From NCBI GenBank assembly GCA_963582805.1, contig CAUZTZ010000039.1, positions 1 to 18,728 on the forward strand: 18,728 nt of DNA. The letters run 5' to 3'. Below the pieces are notes generated by a model that searched no databases, was not told the DNA's origin, and saw only the letters and a program-made list of their open reading frames with translations. The stretch comes from GCA-2687515 sp963582805 (GTDB lineage: Bacteria; Pseudomonadota; Alphaproteobacteria; Rhodospirillales; UBA2165). Of the stretch, positions 13,864-18,728 are shown piece after piece; the first letter of the stretch is position 1, and each line of letters opens with the position of its first letter. The translations under genes were made by a program, and so were the position numbers.

Positions 13864-14472
13864 ATGTATTTCCATATCCAACTGATCGACAATCCCGAAA
13901 CGCCGGAAAAGCGCGCCCAGAGCCGGCCCGACCATTGGCAGTATTTCGACGATCACGTGGACAACTTCATCGCCCGGGGCGCCACCTATTCGGACGATAT
14001 GGAAACCTTCATCTCCTCAGTGCTTTTTGTGGAGTTCGATGATTGGGACGCGGTACGCGCCTTTATCGCGAACGAGCCGCACAACAAAAACGGCGTCTAT
14101 CAGGACGTAATTATTTGCCGCTGGAACAAGGGGATCGCGGGTACGCAAAGGGAGTTTCCGCGCAAAGATGACCAAGTGGCCTGGTATTTCCGGGGTTTCG
14201 CCAAGCCCGGAATGCACGCGATGCGCATGCGCCTACTGGAAGATCACATCGCCTATTTCGCGCCCTATGATGTGGCCGATTTTATCGCCAGGGGCGGCGT
14301 CTTCAACGACGAAGGCGATGAATGGCAGGGTAGCGCCAACCTGCTCTGCCTGCCCAGCCGGGAGGCGTTTCAGGAATTCCTGGAAGCCGAGCCGTTCTAT
14401 GTAAACGGGCTCTATGAGCGGGTGCTGATCGAGCGCTACAAATTCGGCGGCCGGCCAGGACAGGTGGTATGA
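13864..14472 (+). CDS. Protein with two tandem YCII-like (dimeric alpha+beta barrel) domains
   Basis: The product is 202 residues and consists of two similar halves. The first (about 1-90) has HVDNFIARGATYSDD, then VLFVEFDDWDAVRAFIANEP and GVYQDVIICRWNKG. The second (about 107-195) has DVADFIARGGVFND, then ANLLCLPSREAFQEFLEAEP and GLYERVLIERYKFG. This order (aspartate-phenylalanine helix, strand, AF-x-FL-x-EP helix, GLY strand) is that of YCII-related proteins, normally about 95 residues and active as dimers. A fusion would give a built-in pseudo-dimer. The histidine of the catalytic His-Asp pair is best seen in the first half (DHV) and in DHIAYF of the second. Function is unknown; relatives include chlorohydroquinone-cleaving TftG-type and muconolactone-isomerase-like enzymes. 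The ribosome binding site is CGGAGA. Confidence 0.82.
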   Translation: MYFHIQLIDNPETPEKRAQSRPDHWQYFDDHVDNFIARGATYSDDMETFISSVLFVEFDDWDAVRAFIANEPHNKNGVYQDVIICRWNKGIAGTQREFPRKDDQVAWYFRGFAKPGMHAMRMRLLEDHIAYFAPYDVADFIARGGVFNDEGDEWQGSANLLCLPSREAFQEFLEAEPFYVNGLYERVLIERYKFGGRPGQVV

Positions 14473-14482
14473 GCCAGGTGGT

Positions 14483-15454
14483 CTAACTTTCTTCCGCCGC
14501 CAATTGTTTCTTGAAATCCTCGATATGATCGATGGAGAGGTTTGAGCGTTCTTGGATCATCGCCATCAGCCCCTTGGCGTCCTTGGCTTTGCGGATATCG
14601 GCGGCGACCGGTTTGAAAGCCTCTTTCAGGCTGCCTTTGGCGTTGAACGGGCACACCATCAAACAGATTTTACAGCCATAGAGCCCGTAGAAATAGGGCT
14701 GGCAGGCGGGCGTGTCGATCACCCAGCGGGTGACGCCGGCCACCGTCTTTTTGTGGTTGGCGATGGCGTCGCCGGGGCAGAAGCGCTCGCAGATATTGCA
14801 CTTGGTGCAAATTTCGTCGATGCCGTAATCTTCGGGGCCGTCGGGGGCGAGCGGCATGTCGGTGGATACCGCGCAAAGCCGGAACGAGGAGCCCAGTTCC
14901 GGCGAGATCAGCGAGCCGTGTTTGCCCAATTCGCCGAGGCCCGACATCTGGCCGTAGGCGGGCAGGGGAAACTCGCCGCCGTTGGCGTGCATGCGGGCCG
15001 CGTAGCCGAAGGCGCCGATGCGCAAGGCCAGCCGGCTGCCGATATCGTTGAGGGTGTAATAGATGCGGTGCACCTCTTCCTGGGAGTTGGGGCCGATATC
15101 GACCATCATGTCGTAAGACATGGATTTGGCGAAAACGACCACGCATTTGTGGTCCAATTGCTCGGCGCCCTCGAAGGTGAGGGCGGGCTCGAATTTGGCG
15201 ATGCGAACCACGTCGGCGCCCATCTCCAATGCCATCGCCTTGATCTCGGCGGCGGCGGCGGCGGGATCGTCGATTTCGGTTTTTTCCTCGTTGACGGGGG
15301 CTTCGCGAAACCGTTCCAGGGTCCGCCACAAGTAGCTGTAACGGCGGCCACGGGGCTCGTAGTTGCGGCGGAACACCTCGCCCAGGGGATGATCGCCGCC
15401 ATCGGCGCGCTTGCGTTTCGGATGTTCCGCGGCGGATATATCTTGGGTTCCCAT
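14483..15454 (-). CDS. Reductive-dehalogenase-like 4Fe-4S double-cluster protein (RdhA/QueG superfamily)
   Basis: This 323-residue protein carries the RdhA-like stretch SGLGELGKHGSLISPELG (about 171-188) and STDMPLAPDGPEDYG. Next come a cluster motif CTKCNICERFCP (Cys216, 219, 222, 226) and a second set with Cys251, Cys261, Cys264 and Cys268 (CKICLMVCP). RdhA enzymes use cobalamin and two [4Fe-4S] clusters to remove halides; QueG uses the same fold to reduce epoxyqueuosine. The HGSLISPE segment is closer to RdhA than to QueG. It has no Tat signal and is shorter than respiratory RdhA (about 450-500 residues), so it would be cytoplasmic and perhaps not respiratory. No rdhB anchor gene is next to it. 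Its ribosome binding site is AGGAGAG. Confidence 0.82.
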   Translation of the reverse strand: MGTQDISAAEHPKRKRADGGDHPLGEVFRRNYEPRGRRYSYLWRTLERFREAPVNEEKTEIDDPAAAAAEIKAMALEMGADVVRIAKFEPALTFEGAEQLDHKCVVVFAKSMSYDMMVDIGPNSQEEVHRIYYTLNDIGSRLALRIGAFGYAARMHANGGEFPLPAYGQMSGLGELGKHGSLISPELGSSFRLCAVSTDMPLAPDGPEDYGIDEICTKCNICERFCPGDAIANHKKTVAGVTRWVIDTPACQPYFYGLYGCKICLMVCPFNAKGSLKEAFKPVAADIRKAKDAKGLMAMIQERSNLSIDHIEDFKKQLAAEES

Positions 15455-15480
15455 GATCGCTCTCCTGGCCAGCGTTGCCC

Positions 15481-15521
15481 CCTTGTAAGCAACTATTTCA
15501 CAAGGCTGGCAACAGCGTCAA
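15481..15521 (-). promoter_or_regulatory. Possible promoter and operator of the reductive-dehalogenase-like gene
   Basis: On the minus strand TTGACG (15521-15516) is followed after 17 bp by AAATAG (15498-15493), a weak -10. The predicted -10 lies inside a dyad, CCTTGTAA (15481-15488) with TCACAAGG (15498-15505), whose arms match at seven of eight positions across 9 bp. Binding there would block transcription of the gene starting at 15454. The small gene at 15567 diverges from the same region. Confidence 0.35.
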
Positions 15522-15566
15522 CGCAGTGAAGATGGCATTTCCGCGGTTGGCGGCGTAGGATAGACC

Positions 15567-15773
15567 ATGCCCAATAAGACAACAGACACGGAAGATCCCA
15601 TGGACCGGGTGGTTTTCGGTGCGGAAAACGCCCATGTGGCCTTTCAGCGCCATATGGACAAGCTGCTATCGGACGCCAACCTCTCAGACGAGGACCGCCA
15701 GCGCATCCTTACCAACACGGTCTGCCCCTGCTGCGGCGGCGGCGCATCGCTGACCGTTAAGCTGGGCGATTAG
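15567..15773 (+). CDS. Small Cys-rich protein of unknown function
   Basis: The open frame codes for 68 residues. The first half is polar and mostly helical (HVAFQRHMDKLLSDANLSDE), and near the end is CPCCGGG, then ASLTVKLGD. CPCC could be part of a metal site shared by two chains, since one chain offers only three cysteines. A TAGGAT about 6 bp before the ATG is a fair ribosome binding site; ATG at 15600 is another possible start. Its TAG stop overlaps the stop of the convergent monooxygenase gene by 4 bp. I do not recognise the family. The gene is supported by its amphipathic composition and by the lack of any competing frame in this gap. Confidence 0.5.
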   Translation: MPNKTTDTEDPMDRVVFGAENAHVAFQRHMDKLLSDANLSDEDRQRILTNTVCPCCGGGASLTVKLGD

Positions 15774-16915
15774 CGCAAGCCCGCCTGTTGCACCAGCGGG
15801 TAGGTGACCTCTTTGAACTCGGCCATGTCTTCGATATAGCGGGGCCACGAAAGCAGGGTGCCGTCGAAACCGGCATCGACGATTTTCTGTAAGCCCTCCA
15901 CCACCTGCTCCTTGGTGCCGATAATCGGATAGCCGCCCCAGCCGGCGATGAAATGATTCTTCATATGGACCAGTTTCCGCGCCGGCGTTTCGCGGCCTTC
16001 AATCCCCAATGTTTGGGTGAGGTTGTTGACCGCGGTCTGGTCGCCATTTTCGATGACGCAATGGTCCCAAAGCGCCTGCGCGTCCTTTTCCGTCTCGCCC
16101 TGATAGATATAGGCGTTGGTCCAAATTTTTATATCGCGGCCATATTCGTCGAAGGCCATCTTTCGGTAATCGGCGACCATGGCCTTAAGCTCGTCGCCCT
16201 GCATGCCGTAATGCCCGGTAAACGCCACGTCCGCATGTTCGGCGGCAAAATGCTTGCCCCGGTCGGACGCGCCGGCGCTCATCACCACCGGATGCGGGCG
16301 CTGGATCGGTTGCGGGCGGCAAATGAGGTTCTTGAGCTGAAAAAATTCGCCGTCAAAATCGAACTCCTCTTCCTCGGTCCAGAGGCGCTTGATCACGGTT
16401 AGCCATTCGGCGGCATAATCATAACGGCGGTCATGTTCCATCATGGGTGCGCCGAACATCTCGAACTCGGGCCCGAACCAGCCGCACACCACGTTGAGGG
16501 TGAAGCGCCCGCCCGAGATATGATCGATGGTCATGCCCTGCTTGGCGGCCATCACCGGATGCACGGTGGAAATGTGCGAGGTGGAGAAGACGCCGGAATT
16601 CCGGGTCAATCCGCTCAATCCCGCCGCCCAGGTGTAGCTTTCAAAGCCATTGCCGTTGAAATTGGTCTCGCCGCCGAAGCCCTTCCAGCGGCCCACCGGG
16701 ACCAGCGCCTCAAACTCCATGTCATCGGCGAGGCGGGCCAGCGCCGCCGTGTTCGGCCAGTTCAGATCGAACACCCCGTCGGCGGTGGAAATGGTGCAGC
16801 CGCCCGACAGGTTGGTGCAAAACGTGCCCAGCTTCAATTTGTGGTCGTTGAACAAAGGATTGCTGAGACGCCGGTCGACGGCGCCCGTATAAAGCTCGGT
16901 TACATCCACGTTCAT
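15770..16915 (-). CDS. LLM class flavin-dependent oxidoreductase (RutA/SfnG/SsuD type)
   Basis: The product is 381 residues. NLSGGCTISTADG, RWKGFGGETNFNG and ESYTWAAGLSGLT, then GMTIDHISGGRFTLNVVCGW and EHDRRYDYAAEWL, follow the order seen in pyrimidine monooxygenase RutA and in alkanesulfonate and dimethylsulfone monooxygenases. Such enzymes use FMNH2 supplied by a reductase to break C-S or ring C-N bonds. No rut, ssu or sfn partner genes and no flavin reductase are adjacent, so the substrate is open. The protein is not a close copy of the first monooxygenase (3669-4763); the two belong to different subgroups. The ribosome binding site is G-rich (GGGGGGCTGG). Confidence 0.9.
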   Translation of the reverse strand: MNVDVTELYTGAVDRRLSNPLFNDHKLKLGTFCTNLSGGCTISTADGVFDLNWPNTAALARLADDMEFEALVPVGRWKGFGGETNFNGNGFESYTWAAGLSGLTRNSGVFSTSHISTVHPVMAAKQGMTIDHISGGRFTLNVVCGWFGPEFEMFGAPMMEHDRRYDYAAEWLTVIKRLWTEEEEFDFDGEFFQLKNLICRPQPIQRPHPVVMSAGASDRGKHFAAEHADVAFTGHYGMQGDELKAMVADYRKMAFDEYGRDIKIWTNAYIYQGETEKDAQALWDHCVIENGDQTAVNNLTQTLGIEGRETPARKLVHMKNHFIAGWGGYPIIGTKEQVVEGLQKIVDAGFDGTLLSWPRYIEDMAEFKEVTYPLVQQAGLR

Positions 16916-16945
16916 GATCCAGCCCCCCGGACATCCATTCCATGG

Positions 16946-16996
16946 CCGGCGTTATTGTGGCGCATTCCTTCGTGGATGGCCAAATAATAACGCCGG
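16946..16996. repeat. 11-bp perfect inverted repeat between cyclase and monooxygenase genes
   Basis: CCGGCGTTATT (16946-16956) and AATAACGCCGG (16986-16996) are exact inverted copies 29 bp apart. They fill most of the 84 bp between the cyclase stop and the monooxygenase start, both on the minus strand. With no U tract it is not a canonical terminator. It may be a hairpin ending the cyclase message or paired half-sites upstream of the monooxygenase. Confidence 0.55.
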
Positions 16997-16999
16997 TTG

Positions 17000-18667
17000 C
17001 TATTTTCCTTCCAAAGTCCAGACCCCATCCCAATCGGCGGCCGGCGGCTCGGTAATAAATGATTTGCAGCGCTCGGCATAGACCTTGGATGGGCCGTCAT
17101 CGGGATTATATTCCAGGGCCTTTACGAATTGCGCGTGGGCGCCCTGCCAATCGCCGTCCCGGTAGTTGGCCAGTCCGGCGGAATAGGCTTGCAAGGTTTC
17201 GGACATGTCCGGGAAAGTGAATTCGTCGTGATAGGCCATGGCTTCAAACACGGCGACGGCTTCGTCCTTGCCGACCACGCGGATCAAATCGATCTCGCGC
17301 AAAAGAGTGTCGGCTTTCAAATCGGCAACCGTGTATTCGCATACCAGTATGTGGGTGCCGTAAAATTTGTTGGCACTTTCCAGCCTTGCCGCCAGATTAA
17401 CCCGGTCGCCGATGACGGTGTAGTCCATGCGCTTGGCTGAACCGATGGAGCCGGCGATGACCGTGCCAGGCCCGATGCCGATGCCGATATCGATGGGGTC
17501 TATGCGCTCCAGCGCTCTGGCATCGTTGATCTGGGTCACCGCGGTCAGCATTTCGTTGGCGACCCGAAGGGCGTTGTCGGCATCCTCGAGCCCGCTAAGG
17601 GGCGCGCCGAACAGGGCCATGATCGCATCGCCGATATATTTATCCAGAATGCCGCTATGGCGGAATATGACATCGACCATTTCGGAGAAATAATTGTTCA
17701 GCATATCGACCGTGTCGGTGGGGCCGAGGCTTTCCGAGAGGCGCGTGAAATTTCTGAGATCGGAAAACAGGATCGACACTTTTTGCGATTTGCCGCCGAG
17801 ATGGCTTTCGCCCTCGGCCAATAGCTGGTCGGCGACCTCTTTGCTCATATAGCGGGCCATCGTGGTTTTGACCCGTTTTTCGTCGGTGATGTCTTCGATG
17901 ATGATCATCGAGCCGATATTCTGGCCGTCCACATTGACCAAGGGAACGACGGTTAAATTCATCGATATTTTGGCGCCATCCGATAGCACCAAATCTTCGT
18001 TGATTACGGTCTCGGTATCGCCGGTGGCCTCGACCTGGGCGACAGAGCCGGCGATCCAGGCATTGGCGCCGCCGAACAATTCATCGGCGGTGAGGCCGAG
18101 AAGGGTATCGCCCGCCGGTATGTTCAATATGGTGCTGGCGGCATCGTTGACAGTGACCACGCGCCGCTCGTCATCAAAGGTGATCAAGCCGTTGGTGGTA
18201 CTTTGCAAGATGCTGTCGTTGTAATTTTTGACATTCATCACCTCGTCGAACAATTGGGCGTTGTCCAGCGTAACCGCGACTTGCGAGGTGAAGGCGCGGA
18301 GGCGCGCTTCATCCCTGGCCTTGAATTCGCCGCCCTTTTTGTTGAGCACTTGGGTCACGCCAATATGCTCGCCGGCCTTGTTGGTGATCGGCATGCAGAG
18401 GATGCTGGTCGTCTTGAACCCGGTGCGGTCGTCGAAATCCCGGTTGAAGGCCGGGTGATTATAGGGATCGGGAATATTCAGCGTCTCGCCGTTGGTAAAG
18501 GCCATGCCGGCCAGGCCGGCGGTGGACGGCAGGCGTATCTGCTGCACGTCCAGCCCCTCGGCGACCAGCGACCAAAGCTCGCCGGTTTTGCGGTCGTGTA
18601 CGAACAACGTGCTGCGCTCCGCATCCAGAAGCTGGGTGGTCGCCGACATGATGCGCTCGAACAACAC
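17000..18667 (-). CDS. GAF-PAS-adenylate cyclase protein with C-terminal TPR-like tail (5' end uncertain)
   Basis: From a GTG at 18667 the product is 555 residues. A GAF domain covers about 1-140 (ERSTLFVHDRKTGELWSLVA, FKTTSILCMPITN), a PAS domain about 148-262 (GLITFDDERRVVTVNDAAS), and a class III cyclase domain about 290-475. A TPR-like stretch (about 488-536) ends the protein. Cyclase residues are intact: metal ligands Asp303 (FSDLRNFT) and Asp347 (GDAIMALFG), adenine-selecting Lys343 and Asp415, and transition-state Asn424 and Arg428 (VNLAARLE). It should make cAMP in response to a GAF/PAS ligand; no membrane segment is seen. The frame stays open and GAF-like upstream (VLTLEVTQDLSGELQID) to stops at 18719-18724, without a good start codon, so the N-terminus may be mis-started or broken. 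Confidence 0.88.
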   Translation of the reverse strand: MLFERIMSATTQLLDAERSTLFVHDRKTGELWSLVAEGLDVQQIRLPSTAGLAGMAFTNGETLNIPDPYNHPAFNRDFDDRTGFKTTSILCMPITNKAGEHIGVTQVLNKKGGEFKARDEARLRAFTSQVAVTLDNAQLFDEVMNVKNYNDSILQSTTNGLITFDDERRVVTVNDAASTILNIPAGDTLLGLTADELFGGANAWIAGSVAQVEATGDTETVINEDLVLSDGAKISMNLTVVPLVNVDGQNIGSMIIIEDITDEKRVKTTMARYMSKEVADQLLAEGESHLGGKSQKVSILFSDLRNFTRLSESLGPTDTVDMLNNYFSEMVDVIFRHSGILDKYIGDAIMALFGAPLSGLEDADNALRVANEMLTAVTQINDARALERIDPIDIGIGIGPGTVIAGSIGSAKRMDYTVIGDRVNLAARLESANKFYGTHILVCEYTVADLKADTLLREIDLIRVVGKDEAVAVFEAMAYHDEFTFPDMSETLQAYSAGLANYRDGDWQGAHAQFVKALEYNPDDGPSKVYAERCKSFITEPPAADWDGVWTLEGK

Positions 18668-18728
18668 ATCGATCTGTAATTCACCGGAAAGGTCCTGGGT
18701 GACCTCTAGGGTCAGAACTCATTAACCA

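Noticed and set aside
14552..15529. A 325-codon plus-strand open frame opposite the RdhA-like gene
   Set aside because: The minus strand has eight ordered cluster cysteines and a family signature; the plus frame shows none.

Overview
The window looks like a piece of an alphaproteobacterial chromosome. It is GC-rich, with long antisense open frames, tight operons, purine-rich Shine-Dalgarno sites, a GAF-PAS-adenylate cyclase and a short inverted-repeat element of a kind common in Alphaproteobacteria. The lineage is an inference from gene style; there is no rRNA or other marker gene. I see no tRNA, CRISPR array, transposase, phage gene, plasmid gene or replication origin.

Layout. 1-937 (minus): a molybdenum hydroxylase pair, a [2Fe-2S] subunit overlapping the start of a Mo-binding subunit that runs off the left edge. 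1083-3334 (plus): an FAD_binding_2 oxidoreductase followed by a dienelactone hydrolase. 3335-3668: a non-coding gap with a good sigma70-type promoter, an intrinsic terminator about 65 nt later (a possible small RNA) and a phased 10-bp repeat. 3669-6312 (plus): a luciferase-like flavin monooxygenase, a DUF35 zinc-ribbon/OB protein and a thiolase. 6321-6587: a 267-bp palindromic MITE-like element between two convergent genes. 6586-7455 (minus): a metallo-beta-lactamase-fold hydrolase. 7494-8555 (plus): an alpha/beta hydrolase of the dihydroxypseudooxynicotine hydrolase type. 8578-11540 (minus): an operon read as PPOX-type flavin protein, class II aldolase, SAM methyltransferase and BKACE (DUF849). 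11679-12584 (plus): an EamA/DMT transporter. 12558-13745 (minus): a MetE C-domain-like zinc methyltransferase. 13864-14472 (plus): a protein of two tandem YCII-like domains. 14483-15454 (minus): a short cytoplasmic reductive-dehalogenase-like double [4Fe-4S] protein. 15567-15773 (plus): a small Cys-rich protein. 15770-16915 (minus): a second flavin monooxygenase (RutA/SfnG/SsuD type). 17000-18667 (minus): the GAF-PAS-cyclase-TPR signalling protein, whose 5' end is unclear.

Function. Nearly every gene is a catabolic or redox enzyme of a peripheral degradation family: Mo-hydroxylase, two LLM monooxygenases, FAD dehydrogenase, dienelactone hydrolase, C-C bond hydrolase, thiolase, beta-keto acid cleavage enzyme, class II aldolase and RdhA-like protein. 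Together with one exporter/importer and frequent strand switching, this suggests an accessory catabolic island of several small transcription units rather than one linear pathway. The substrate cannot be read from the sequence. No dedicated transcription factor is present, but several divergent intergenic regions carry dyads that could be operators.
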